Assembly: GCF_963583255.1 (NCBI RefSeq)
Contig: NC_084807.1
Span: 23,829,572-23,893,571, forward strand
Direction of reading: 5' to 3'
DNA length: 64,000 nt
Source: Pyrus communis
Taxonomy: Eukaryota; Streptophyta; Magnoliopsida; Rosales; Rosaceae
Shown here one piece after another: positions 47,302 through 59,080 of the stretch; within the stretch, counting starts at the first letter, position 1; each line of letters begins with the position of its first letter. The notes below the pieces were generated by a model. The model ran no database searches and had not been told where the DNA came from. It was given only the letters and a program-made list of their open reading frames with translations. A program made the position numbers and the translations under genes.

Positions 47302-49478
47302 TTAATCGCTGCTATCGCTGTCTTCCGAATCACATTCAACGTTGAGTGCAGCGACTTTCGAAGCACTAATTCTCCATGAAGCGGATCGAATTTTGTAGGG
47401 CAATTTGGAATGTGCACTAGTGACCATGGCACCACATTTGCCTTCCTCTTCTTCTTTCTTTAAGTCACCGGGAGGCAAGAAGCAGTCCATGGACAAACCC
47501 TTTATGTTAAAATCGACTTCCTCGATTTCCCAAGCCTCCTCTATTCGTGTCCTTGAATGGCCTTCCGTGCTGTCACCAAACCTAAACAACGATACACATG
47601 TCTTGCCCCCATGCGCAATGCTGATGCCTTCGACATTCCGGTAGTCTTGGATGTAGGACTCCATTGTGGTCTCCCAAAAGATGCTGTGGTCGCTGCCGGC
47701 GGATTTGATTTGGAGGAGGTGGGAGTCCTCTAGTTGGACAAGGAGGCCAGTTTTTTGGCTGAAGTGACCCCAAACTGTGTGCCTTATTATCTCAACGTTG
47801 GAGCTGCTTCTTGCTTTTAGGGTTGAGGGTTCGGCTTCTAGTTTTAGTATGAAGCAGTCTTCGTCCTTGATTGCTTTCTCTCCAATGCAAACTGAGTTGC
47901 TGAATAAGTTAGCTGTTGACCTTGGATCAAGACCCTGTTTAGTACAAAAAATAGTATGCTTATTTTGTGTATTAAGGTATTTAGTTGTCCCCTTCTTCTT
48001 TTTTTTTTTTTTATAAAGAAAATGACTTTTGAAAACAAGAAAAGATAAAAAAAGGGCCATGTAGTTAGGGAAAGAGTGGTAAGAGACGTGCAGTTTTGGC
48101 CCACATGTGGGCCATAGAATTATGCTATGGGCTAATTGGATGGGGACAGACCAACTTAGAAGTCGGTCTTCTCAAACGCAAAGTCAAAAAAAACCAAACT
48201 AGAGTGTGGAATCCATAAAAGCACACAAAAGCACACAAATCACCATTAAAATTAGTGAAAAAAGTCCCCAAACACACGCTTTTGCTAGAACTAATGAATT
48301 ACCTAAAGAATCAAATGTTATAGATCGTGAGACTCACATGCATTAACGATAGATAATAATTTAATTATGTCTGGTAAAAGTACTTATTTGTGATTCATAA
48401 TCGTTAATCAATATCAGACTTAAATGTATCAATGATCTACAATTAAGTTATAGAAGCCGGAGTGGTAATTAATTTTGTTCAAATGGTGAAAATAAAAGAA
48501 CAACCAATTTTATTTAAAAAGAAAAAACTACCCGGAAAGGGAGAGGTGGGAGGGGTTAGTACCTGAAGGAGACGCCGGAGAGGACGAGGCGGGCCTCGAG
48601 AGGCATGAGAGTGGTGCCATGGCGTTTGGCGCCAAGCCACCTTTCCATCACTCCCTGCACTGATCTTGCAACCAGACACCACCAATTCCAAGCACCAAAG
48701 CTCTGGCCTTTTCTGCCACAGCACAAACCCACCCATCTCGCCGCCGCCGCCAACTGATCTCAACAAGCTCTTAACCTTCAACTTGTTCTTACCACCATTC
48801 AAGCTCCTCTCTCCAGTACAAAACTCTGACGCCGCCATCTTCACCTTCCCCATTGCATACATGCTGTCTACTGAATTCAAAGCGTTCTCTCCTCCCACTG
48901 CAGCTATGTATTGCTTCATTATGTACTTAGCCATCGAAGATTCCTACAAATCATAAAACACAAAAATAATTAAGGAACTTCATATGTGACCAAAATTATT
49001 TATATGCAACAAAACTTCATGTGACTTGTCATCATACTGTCTTACAAGTTATAACATAAGGTGTTTATGTCGTCAGACTGAGAATCTGAATCATTAATAG
49101 TATTCGTTATTTTCTGAAAGTGCGATCCAATTTCGGTCTAGCAACATAAGCATTAATAATTAGGTATAAGTGACTTACAATGGGTTGATCTTTCATGGCG
49201 TGGCTAATGGGTTGCTGATCGTTGGGAATTGGTAATGGAATCAGAGGGGCTCCAATGACTCCAAGCAAGAGCTGGACTTCGGCCTTTTTGCTTCCAAAAA
49301 CGGCGTTGGCTGATTGTGATCGGTCGTTGTTTGAGGGTTTCATCCACGACTTCATGTTGTACCATGAAATGGTGGCGTTCTTGTGATTGCCTGAAACATA
49401 CATCTCTTCGGGGATTGGGACCTCGAGGACGGTTTCAAGGCCGTCTTCACGGTCCAGATTGGGACAAAGCTTCCTCAT
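47302..49478 (-). CDS. DUF620 family protein (plant-specific, unknown function)
   Basis: Three exons, 49478-49179, 48943-48563 and 47934-47302, all with GT-AG introns; the product is 437 aa. The N-terminus MRKLCPNLDREDGLETVLEV, the exon-2 stretch KYIMKQYIAAVGGENAL and GKVAWRQTPWHHSHASRGPPR, and the exon-3 stretch GLDPRSTANLF are strongly conserved marks of DUF620. No signal peptide or membrane segment. The C-terminus is acidic and serine-rich, ending SEDSDSSD. The biochemical role of the family is not established; by my recollection the fold has been compared with lipoprotein-like beta barrels, which I cannot check here. Frame and splice phase are continuous across all junctions and no defect is seen. 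A TATA-like ATATAATATTAT (49555-49566, minus strand) lies about 77 bp before the start codon. Confidence 0.92.
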
Positions 49479-49554
49479 GACGATGACAAGAAAGAGCAGA
49501 GCAGATTAAGTGGCGAAAGAGAGTTTAGGAGGAGGGAGGAGGGTGTGGGATTGG

Positions 49555-49566
49555 ATAATATTATAT
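49555..49566 (-). promoter_or_regulatory. TATA-like box of the DUF620 gene
   Basis: On the minus strand this reads ATATAATATTAT, about 77 bp upstream of the ATG at 49478. A long CT/GA microsatellite sits a further 210 bp upstream. Confidence 0.5.
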
Positions 49567-49775
49567 GGGATGGGAGTATTGGGTTATTGGTGGAGAGAGC
49601 TATTCCATGTAGGACATGGAATACTAAGAGGAATTAAGGTGGCTGTGAGTTGAGTCTTGGATTCAAAGGGTCCTGTAGGGAGGGGTCTTTGCAGTCTGCA
49701 GCTGTTAAACATTACCAACCGACCAATGGCTCTCACTCTAACGTGGTTTGCTTTGTCCATATCGTGTTTGCACGC

Positions 49776-49778
<3 letters not shown>

Positions 49779-49816
<38 letters not shown>
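49779..49816. repeat. (CT)19 microsatellite
   Basis: An uninterrupted 38-base CT run, about 300 bp upstream of the DUF620 start codon. On the gene's strand it is a GA repeat. Confidence 0.95.
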
Positions 49817-49819
<3 letters not shown>

Positions 49820-50621
49820 ACTTGGTTTGTTCTGATTTTATAATTGATATAGATGGGCATCCAATGGAGTAAAACTTCTCATCTAAACTCAAAGAGTGTT
49901 GAATTAAAAATGGGTTAAAAGGAAAGTAGTGTTAAAGCCATTAAAGGTAGAGTTATTCATGTGTGTGACCTTAATTTCAACTACCAACCAGGTTTAATTT
50001 TTTTGGAGTTGGATTAAGACGACTTTTCGACGGTTAAAGTCAGTGAATTTATAAAAATTTAATTAAAGCAATAAGTGTTTTTTCGTCAAGGATTTTAGGA
50101 ATGGAGAAAAGGAAACAAAGAAATCATGGAACTTAGGAATGGAATAAGAACCTGCTTGATCCAATTTATGATTTTGAGGAATAGAGAATAAGAACTTAGT
50201 AGATACAATTCCTCACTTTGATTAGAATATCATTATATAAAAAATTTACGGATTCTGCACTCATATTTACATGCAATTGTTTTAAGAAAAGCAATATTAG
50301 AAAAGAAAGAATCGAATATAGGATATCAAGCGTAAGACGGTTCTAATCATTTGAACTATACTTTTTGAATCCATGTATTTTTACTTTTTTATTTTTCTTT
50401 TGACAAATAACAAGATAATCTATACTAAATTTATCTAAACTATGAAAGAGAAATTCGAACAGGGACCGTATATTTTTATATTCCCCTATATGTTACTAAA
50501 CGAGCAAAAATCGGACGTGAATGATTCTCTCATACAGTAAGCAAAGCTCATTCACAATACACCCAAAAAGAAAAAAGAGAAAAAAAGATAAAGCAAAAGG
50601 GGCATATAGCTCCAATAACTG

Positions 50622-50720
50622 TGGTGGCATACACTTTGCATGCATGTATTGTCCCCATCCATATAACTGTTTCGCATGCATGTATTGTCCCCATCCATAT
50701 AACTGTGGCATACACTTTGC
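50622..50720. repeat. 36-bp tandem duplication with CATGCATG motifs
   Basis: Two copies of GCATGCATGTATTGTCCCC plus CATCCATATAACTGT, period 36. The outer flanks both carry GTGGCATACACTTTGC, so a larger unit has been partly repeated. Confidence 0.8.
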
Positions 50721-52012
50721 TGCCTTTAACCGCAGCATATAATCTGACGCAAAAAACTTTTTACGCATTAAAACGGATAAGAATATAATCATCATCCAGA
50801 TTATCATTCGATGCTTGTGCCGGAGCATGCGACCGACATTTTGATTGAGTCGACACTCGATCCAACTTTGTCTCTCAATTCCAATAACTTTGCTGCATGC
50901 TGCTGCTCGTTGCTGCTGCATTGCATTAGCTGTATCTGTACGTGATTAATTGTTTTATTTTATGTTTTTAGTTAATTAGTTTGCTTTGTTTCCCTAATTG
51001 AGCAATTTGTCTTTTGCAAGACAAGAAACTGGAAGATACAAAGCTCCTGGATTAAAACCCTAAATTAATTGACACGCGTTGCTAATGGCTGCTCTCAATC
51101 ATGTCCAGCACGTTCCTATGAAATCTTGAAAATATTGTTTTTTTTGTTTTTTTGTTGTTTATTTATTTGGATTAACTTTTATGATCGATTGGAGCGGCAA
51201 CGAGGTAACAAAGTATTGTTGTCACAGACATGCTTAGGGAGATGAGAAAACTGACCTACCAAAGATCTGCAACGCTGTCTTGCATTCTTTTTAGTGATAT
51301 GCATATCTAACCAACAATAAAAAAAAAACATTAAAAAACAAAGCATGAGGCATCTCTAAGAGATTATATTAGATGAGTTCATTATCTGACCTAAATGAAT
51401 ATTCCTTCTTATACATTTTCTATTTAATTATCCATATTAATTTTTCTTAATGCAAACATATTGAGGTGATTATTTTGACAACTCACACACTGAGTCAACA
51501 ATAATATAATATTAAATTGGGCATTAGAAGTATTTATTTATTTATTTATTTTTAATTCAAACTATAGTTCTACGATTCTAAGATAGACTAAGAAAATGAA
51601 GGGTGTAACTTTGAACCCATAATGTGGGTTTTATTTCTCACTTCACCCCTTGCTACTAGGGGTACTTCTACTATCAAGTTATTGAGCCATTTGATTATTA
51701 TTCTTTTCCTGTTAGTAAAAGCAAAGAAAAACGAAAGGAGAACGAAGAAAATTTTGAAGGAAAATTTCAATGATTTAGACGTGGATTGTTACAGAAAACA
51801 AAGAAAAAAAAAAAGCCTAAGGTTCACTTTCATGCTGGACCACGTGATGAGGTGAGAAACAAAGACCAATCTCTAAATAACACTAATTAATGGGCAGTAT
51901 TTAGATATTATCATGACTAATCTGTTATCAAAATGCACACCCTAACCCCCTTCAGGAACCTGTATCTAACCGTATATACCCCTTTGAACTCTCATTTAAT
52001 TTTGGAAGTTTT

Positions 52013-52156
52013 AACGAAACACTTTCAATACTGTTCATTTTTAACGAAAATAACATTTTTACTCTAAAAAGTCACTTCTAATACTATTTACTTATAACAC
52101 ATGTTTATCCTTCTCATTAAAACTCAAAAATTTCTAATCATTTTCATTAGTTTTCC
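52013..52156 (-). repeat. ~155-bp dispersed repeat, copy 4
   Basis: Reverse orientation: it begins GGAAGTTTTAACGAAACAC and ends TTTTCATTAGTTTTCC. Confidence 0.7.
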
Positions 52157-52628
52157 TTTTAATTTTCTTAAAATCTTTCATTCTTTCTAACTAATTGATT
52201 GGTGAAAGGTCTTTGAAAAACACCACCTCGATAAGTTTCTTCGTACACCGAGAATGCAGCTGTCAGTGTTTGCTTTTCTGTATAGAAGTTGTTATCCAGC
52301 TTGGAGAACGGGGCAATCTAATACTGGATCTACGGTGAGTGAGTAACTTTTATTATATGTATGTCTCGTCATCATAACGTTTCGTGTCAATAATAAAACA
52401 ACAGTTTATATTGTAATATTAAGTATACGTCACGATCACTGGTATACTATGCCATGAATGTTTTTGCTCAAGAGTGCACTTACTATTAACCCCTTAAACT
52501 ATAATAGGCACTCAATGCAACTTAAGAGCATAGCAGGCGTCACCAGCAGTGCAGAGCATCATAATAACAAACAAATAATTACTTCAATTTGTTTTCTTTT
52601 CCAATTTTTGGCGTTAGGAAATTATGAT

Positions 52629-52850
52629 GGAGGTAGATTGTATGCCCTCCTATTTGGGTGCACTTCTTATCTCCTTTTATTTGTACGATCACGGTTAATC
52701 CACGTCAATATTTTATATTCTTATTGTTTTTTGTCTTATTATCTTTATAAAAAAAATTAATATGAAATGTTAATGTAGCTTAAACGTGACCATACAAAAT
52801 AAGAAGGAATGAGAAGGACACCTAAACAGAAAGGCAGACAATCTGCCTCC
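52629..52850. mobile_element. MULE-type MITE, GGAGGTAGATTG family, copy 1 (222 bp)
   Basis: The left end is GGAGGTAGATTGTATG and the right end GACAATCTGCCTCC is its complement. A perfect 9-bp target duplication AATTATGAT lies at 52620-52628 and 52851-52859. Nine-bp duplications are typical of Mutator-like elements. Confidence 0.9.
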
Positions 52851-52859
52851 AATTATGAT

Positions 52860-54232
52860 TGATTCGTCCACCTAAAAAAAAAAAAAACAAAGAGAACAAA
52901 ACTGAATGATGGAAAAATAATATTAAATTATATATCAATCATAAGAAATCCCTACCCTAATACTAAGAGTTGGTGATTTTTTTGGAGTGAGTTCCCACCA
53001 GCACGAGCTGTGTCTGTGGCCTATTAAGATTGTGATCGCCAATCACGGCACCTTCCACGCAGCAATTCGTGCATGGACCTAAACCCTGACTTCCCCCCCA
53101 ACAAGTGACATATTGAATTTGGTTGCAACTTCATGGCGTGTTTGCTTCGACTTGGGAAGTCATGAATGAGAAGACTTAAGAATAAATGAGAAAAAGAATG
53201 GGAATATGATCGACTATACTCCTCTAATCGATCTATGGAATTCACATATATTTAGTTGAGCTGCAAGCTTCTTGTCTCGAAAACTTTAAGCAATGATATC
53301 TCATGAAGCATGCCAAGTTTCTGCACTATTATCCTTACCAACTTTTTGTCAAACTCTTTACCAAATTTCAGGGTCATTGATAGAAACATCTGGGCAGTAA
53401 CCATTCAGCTTGAATGTCAAACCATATTATATACATTTGACATTGTCGATGGTCAGTTCCAATGGCCAATTGCAAGAACACTACTCAGTCTCAGCAAATA
53501 CATTGCTTGCAGAGTCAATGGAACTCAATATCCAAATTTGAGTAGAAATGCCCCTGGATTCCCTGATATCAGTCAAACTTTCACCCAGTTCCAATAACTT
53601 GCCTCCAAGAGTTAAAACTCATACCTTGTCGGATACGAAATCTCCAAACTAGTTTTTTATGATCGGGAATGTTCTATTTAATACATGCTACCCAAAAAAG
53701 AAAAACCGGATTGGACGCAGACTCCAAATACACCCCATGGTAGAAGAGAAACTTCGGTATGATTGCCTGACTAGGGCAACTCTCATACCAATGAGATCAG
53801 CATGGGGTAAGATGAGGCCAAAATGGAAAGAGTCTCTTGCTTTTAGAAGAGCTTCCCTTCGGATGACCTAATCCAAAAGCCCCTCTACAGAGTCTTACCT
53901 GCTTATACAACAATATAACATAGTGAAGCATCTGCCACAAATCTTTAAATATAATTGGTTATGTTTATCTAATAATGCATCTTGAGTTACTAGAAGAAAC
54001 TACTCTGGTGATGCAAATTTAATTCAAGTTTAAACTTTTAATAGTGGAAATATAAATTACACGACCTGCTGAAGCTAAGGCTACTAATATATGAACAACA
54101 AGTAGGCAGAGAGAAACAGCTAACTCCAACATAGTTTTTGGAGGCACAAGTACAAGGAAGGTACCGCTGAGTGCTTGTTTGCTACCTCTCTATCATCACC
54201 GAAGGAAACGGGCAACCCTCTACACGAGTTTT
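52860..54232. other. Gene-free stretch beside the RINGv gene
   Basis: No gene recognised. Plus-strand frames at 53310-53597 and 53659-53871 are less AT-rich but match nothing I know. The last part is probably the 3' UTR of the RINGv gene. Confidence 0.45.
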
Positions 54233-57026
54233 TCATGAGGGCACATTGAAGTGAAACAGCCACGAGATGACAAACGCAAAGACCATACAAGCTAGCAAGA
54301 AGTTCAGGAAGCGGTGACCCTGCCAGAAGTTTCGGCTCTCTGCTGTCTGCACAGGGGCACCTCCTGCTGTTGTTGCCAGTGCGGCTTCATCATGCCACTG
54401 CTCCGCCAACTCAGCTTCACTCAAACCAGAAACATTACGTGCGGTTGATCCACAGATCTCACAGGTTCTGCAATCATATATATTCAGTACGAAAATTGAG
54501 CAATAATAACATAGACATGAAGATGGAAAGGATACCCCAAAGAAGCATGTGAAACTCCTACTCTTTTGTTTGGTTACAGGTTAGGCAATCGGAACTAAAA
54601 ATATGGCATTGGATAGAAGATATTTCTTATTCCGAAGGCAGAACTGAAGAAAGAAGCAGGTGTAAAGAACACCTGTCATTCAGCATCCCTCCTGGGAGCT
54701 CTAACAAACTTTTTAGTTAGGGCACAGTTATTAGCGTGAAACGCCATTCCCTGTATTCATATAAGAAGGTTTAGATTAGAAGTTGTCACAAATCTCATGC
54801 CACAGCTGGAAACCCAATGTCCAGTTTTTCAGAAGTACAATGGGTTTATAAATGAATACATCAAATGGAACCACTTCACTTCTAACTACGGTGTGGTAAA
54901 AAGCACACACATCTCCTTGCTCTATGCTTGGGTTAGAGTTACAAAACCTGCGTGTAAGACTGAGATCTTACCTAAAACAAATAACCTACACATTTGATTT
55001 CCTATGGAAACAAAAGAAAAAAACTATTTGCATAAACGCACAAACATTTTAATCCAATCACAAGGGAAAGATACAACTAGCCGGGACCAAATCAAGGTCA
55101 AGATACAACTAAGATTTTTTCGATAATGGTTTTAGGATGTGAGAAAAGTTTGACAAGTTGAACCGAATAAGATTTTTACTTTTACATGAAACTTTAAAAT
55201 CTTTATCTTTTCAGGTATGTACTTGTTTTTACCGTCTCAGTCAGATTGACATTGGCTTCTGCCATATTTCCATTTTAAAAACATACCAAGCATAAAGAAT
55301 CTATGAGATCACCAGAATTCGGTAAGCAATGCACCTCACAGCTCTGCTGAAAAGCTTGTCAACTTATAGCAAGGCCTTAATAGATGAAAGGAACAAAGTC
55401 TTAAACGAGAAAGCAGACGGAACTACGCAAGCAATTTCAATTTCAGTTATTTTCCTACCTTTTTTCCTTTAACACAAGTACAAGGACACGGGGCAATTTA
55501 AAGGTTTTTGTCTAATGGGAGTAGGAAAGGTAGAAACCTTCAAAGTTCAAACATTACAAAACACTGAGAGTAGCTTAAGGAGAACAAAGGAATATAAGCA
55601 TGTGTTACTTAGAAGCAACGGGCAATGTAAACCTGAGCGAAATAATGATATTCATTCTATAACAGCTTGTGCTCTGATGATGCACAAAGGTGTTATTGAG
55701 ATGATTGTTGTTTATACATACTCGATCTTCTAATGGATTCAAACAAAATCATATAAACCTAGAGACCAAAATGCAGATTCTTTTCCACTTAACTTGTGGT
55801 GCTTCTGAAAAGACAAACCCACTTCAGTTGGTAATCACTCACTCTTCATAAGACGGCTTCTTACAACAATTTGAGCCGTCTAAGTCGGTAAATTCACACA
55901 GTGGGTCCATATCAGGAAAACGAAACTGGGTAAAAGCACTTAATTATTTCTAAAACAACCATCATGAAGATAAATGTATGTGTAAAACACATGTTCAATA
56001 CAGGTTTACTAAGTCAAAGTGATTCAGTTAACATATCATATCAGAAGAAAGTGCAAACAAGCCAAATTATTTGACTTTAACAAAGCACACGCCACCAACC
56101 GGCTTTGTCCAAGCGGAAAGGCGGAAAAAGCATCGGCAAGGAGTGAGAGAAATGGAAAGTGCAGGCATTCCAACAAGCTAAGAATGGGAGAAGAATCATG
56201 TGCACAGTTGGAATTCCATGCAGGGCTGCCGGTGCTTTCAACTTTAGTTATATGCTCTTGGTTTACACCAATATGCTTTTTCCTTAAAGCAGCACACAAA
56301 CTTATTCTAATTTGAGCTTGCATTATAATGTGCAGACGTGAGTTAGGCGGGTTGGTCAGATGAGTGTGCTCGCCTCTAGCACATTCATTTCCCCATAAAT
56401 TAGCGTAGATTAGAATATCGCTTTTATTATTATGTTTATCTCACTAAGTATAACATTTTTTCCTGCATTATCCCCAAATTACATTTCACAGTTTCACAAT
56501 CCTCAGAGGAACAACATAACAATTTAACCTAGCATTTCAACGAATCAATGCAAAACACATAAAAGTAAAAACTTTTAACAGCGATGTAATTACCAAAACA
56601 CAGAAAGATTTAACCTTTTAGATGTAAAAACAAAACTTACTTGTTACCCTTGATCTTGAACCAAGCCTCAGCACACTGCTTGTGGGCAGCAGCCAAATCA
56701 GCCTTACAAGAACACCCCAGCTCAATAGGAATCCCAGATTCCTGATTCGTTGCATCCAAGCTCAGATGACAAATCCTGCAATCCCTCTCCACCTTCACCA
56801 CGTGCATCTTCACCTCCTCCAGATCCACCTCAACCGAACCCTCCGACACAGAGGATTCCCTCTCCACAATCTCAGACCCTGACTCACTGGAGCATCTCCC
56901 CTCCTGGTCCTCCGACCCCTGGGAGCCGGAGTCAAAGTAACTACTTCGCCCCGTGGCGGCGCTGCGGCGTCCCACTTCCTCCTCCTCCACATCAACAACC
57001 ACGTGGGATTTGTCTGCGGCTGCCAT
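54233..57026 (-). CDS. RINGv (RING-CH/MARCH-type) membrane E3 ubiquitin ligase
   Basis: Two exons, 57026-56641 and 54467-54233, with a 2173-bp GT-AG intron; the product is 206 aa. An acidic, serine-rich N-terminus is followed by a C4HC3 RINGv finger: C83, C86, C105, C107, H115, C118, C131 and C134. The intron falls between C118 and C131. A single hydrophobic segment at about residues 182-200 near the C-terminus would anchor the protein in a membrane with the finger in the cytosol. Such proteins pass ubiquitin from an E2 to membrane-associated substrates; the target here is unknown. The start is the ATG in MAAADKSH; the in-frame codons just upstream (TTG CAA) are not a canonical start. Only one transmembrane segment is seen, whereas animal MARCH proteins usually have two. 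Confidence 0.9.
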
Positions 57027-57783
57027 TTGCAAAACCCAGAGAGAGACTCTTCATGTAATGGCTCTGTGCGGCCGTGATCATCAACGCCCACAGATGTTGA
57101 AGAAGCTCTCAACCCAGTAGGCAGTCGGTTTCTTAGATTTTCAGCAACTGGGTCCTGTCGCAGTAGGTAACCCCTCCCTCTCTCTCCTAACTCCCTCTCC
57201 GCACTCTCAGCGTCGGTGAGCAAGGAAATATCTTTTATATAGAATACTGGAGGAAAACAGACAGAGAGTAAAAATATGCTTGCAGTGAGCAGGTGAAACA
57301 TCGTAACCTATAAAGCTTTCTAATTTGTGTCCCCAAAACAGAGGACTTTTGACCCCGGCTCTGCTTTTTCTGGTTAAATTAACAGGATTAGTGTGTTGTT
57401 TAGTTTAGTGATCATAAACAACGAACAATGTGCCCCCACATTGCCTATTTAACCTTGCCTTTTTGGTTTAACAAGTAATGAGGGAGATTAGTGTCTCTGT
57501 TTATTTGTTAATCTCTCTGCTTAATTGAGAAGAAAAAGAAAGGGTCTCTTCTCAAAATAACAATTTAAGGATCAACATATCTAAACCGCATAAATTGAAT
57601 TTGACGGTTTCCCTTAATTCATTTGGTGGGCTCCGTACACACAAACCAATAACTTCGATTTTTTTTTTTTTACACACCAATGAACAGTAGAGATGTGTTG
57701 ATATTTAGGATCCGGACATTAATGTTCGTAGCGGATCCAATTTCGTATAATTGAACGAAATGGAGCTGAAACCATTATTTTTT

Positions 57784-58112
57784 TGAAACTTTAACAAAAT
57801 GCTTCTGGTATTATTCATTTTAAAGAAAAACCATATTTTTAGATTAAAAAGTCAATTTTGATATTATTCACTTTATCCTTTATTTTGTCTTTATTGTTAA
57901 AACTCAAAGTTTCAAAACATTTTCATTACGAATGAGGATTCTCTACCCTCCTATTCTCATCTTCTTTCATCTTCTTCTCTCACATGTTGTTTTTTGTTTT
58001 ATTATCTCTATAAAAAAATCAATATAAGATATTAACGTGATTTAATCGTAATTGTTCAAATAGGAGGGTACGAAAGGGTAGAGAATCCTCCTCCTTTCAT
58101 TAGTTTTCTTTT
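57784..58112 (-). repeat. ~155-bp dispersed repeat, copy 5, interrupted
   Basis: Reverse-orientation copy beginning GAAACTTTAACAAAATGC. It runs to TTTTCATTA at 57928, then resumes as GTTTTCTTTTT at 58103, exactly after the MITE 57929-58093 and its target duplication. Confidence 0.75.
57929..58093. mobile_element. MULE-type MITE, GGATTCTCT family (165 bp)
   Basis: The left end is GAGGATTCTCTACCCTCC with 5 extra bases before it. The right end is GGGTAGAGAATCCTCCTC. The flanking 9-mers TTTTCATTA (57920-57928) and CTTTCATTA (58094-58102) differ at one base. It is inserted into a ~155-bp repeat. Confidence 0.8.
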
Positions 58113-58236
58113 TATTTTTTATTAGAAAAGAAGTGATTGAGATGACTTTAGAAACTGTTGAGGAGAGACCACAGGAATTGTTTGCGTGAAAAGTAGATTT
58201 CATTTTGTTTTCTTGACTCAAAGTGCTTTTCTTTTA

Positions 58237-58457
58237 GGAGGTAGATTGTCTGTCTTTTTGTTTGGGTGTCTTTTTCATCATTTTTTATTTTGTACAATCA
58301 CGATCAAATTACGTAAATATTTTATATTAATTTTTTTATAAAGATAATAAGACAAAAAATAATAAGAATATAAAATATTGATTTAACTTAACCGTAACCG
58401 CACAAATAAAAAGGGATGGGAAAGGCATCCAAACACGAGGACAGACAATCTGCCTCC
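58237..58457. mobile_element. MULE-type MITE, GGAGGTAGATTG family, copy 2 (221 bp)
   Basis: The left end is GGAGGTAGATTGTCTGTC and the right end is GACAGACAATCTGCCTCC. A perfect 9-bp target duplication TTTCTTTTA lies at 58228-58236 and 58458-58466. Confidence 0.9.
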
Positions 58458-58466
58458 TTTCTTTTA

Positions 58467-58630
58467 AGGACCTAGCTTCTCTACCCTCCCACTTCTCATA
58501 CACTCTCATCTCCTTTTATTTATGTTAAGCTATATTATTATTTTATATTATTATTATTTTTTATCTTATTATAAAAAGTGGAAGAGAATGAGAGTGTATG
58601 AAAAGTGAAAGGATTGAGAAGCCAGGTCCT
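58467..58630. mobile_element. 164-bp inverted-repeat MITE adjoining the previous one
   Basis: The left end is AGGACCTAGCTTCTC and the right end is GAGAAGCCAGGTCCT. The flanks TTCTTTTA and TTCTTTAA are similar. It begins directly after the target duplication of the 58237-58457 element. Confidence 0.7.
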
Positions 58631-58928
58631 TTCTTTAATCTGCTTCTGTTTCACTTGCGTAACTGGCACGATGACCCGAGTCTTTTGTTTTCTGAGGACA
58701 GTCCACTTTAACTTGTGAAAGACAGACATGCCCCTGCATTTTCTGATGTTGAAGGGGTGGTTTTGACTTTTCAAAACATTAATCGATTAAAAAAACATAG
58801 GTGACGTGAGCACTGTTACCCATGGAACAGCTGTTCCATCATCATAATTTTTTAGGGTAAGTTGAAAATTTTCGTTTTAACCTCATGTTCGGCAAAATCC
58901 TAAATTAAACTTTTGATTAAAATGAAAA

Positions 58929-59080
58929 GAGTTTTAACGAAAAATCTACGATACTTTTTATTTTAACAAAAAAATCATATTTTTACATTAAAAAGTCAAT
59001 CATAATACTATTCACTTTACTCTTTATTTTATCCTTATCGTTAAAACTCAAAATTTTCAAGTTTTTTTCATTAATTTTCC
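58929..59080 (-). repeat. ~155-bp dispersed repeat, copy 6
   Basis: Reverse orientation: AGTTTTAACGAAAAATC through CACTTTACTCTTTATTTTATCC to CATTAATTTTCC. Confidence 0.7.

Larger units (their letters stand above)
49817..52628. other. Gene-free stretch
   Basis: No supported gene. It contains a 36-bp tandem duplication (about 50636-50709) and a ~155-bp dispersed repeat (52013-52156, reverse). The minus-strand 141-codon frame at 50496-50921 overlaps the tandem repeat and resembles nothing known. Confidence 0.5.

Noticed and set aside
50496..50921. Minus-strand 141-codon frame
   Set aside because: It spans a 36-bp tandem duplication and has no recognisable domain.
53310..53871. Possible leucine-rich-repeat receptor remnant
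   Set aside because: The minus-strand translation hinted at Leu-rich pieces but contained several stops and no LRR period I could defend.
57027..57032. Two extra codons at the start of the RINGv gene
   Set aside because: The codons are TTG CAA, so translation most likely begins at the following ATG.
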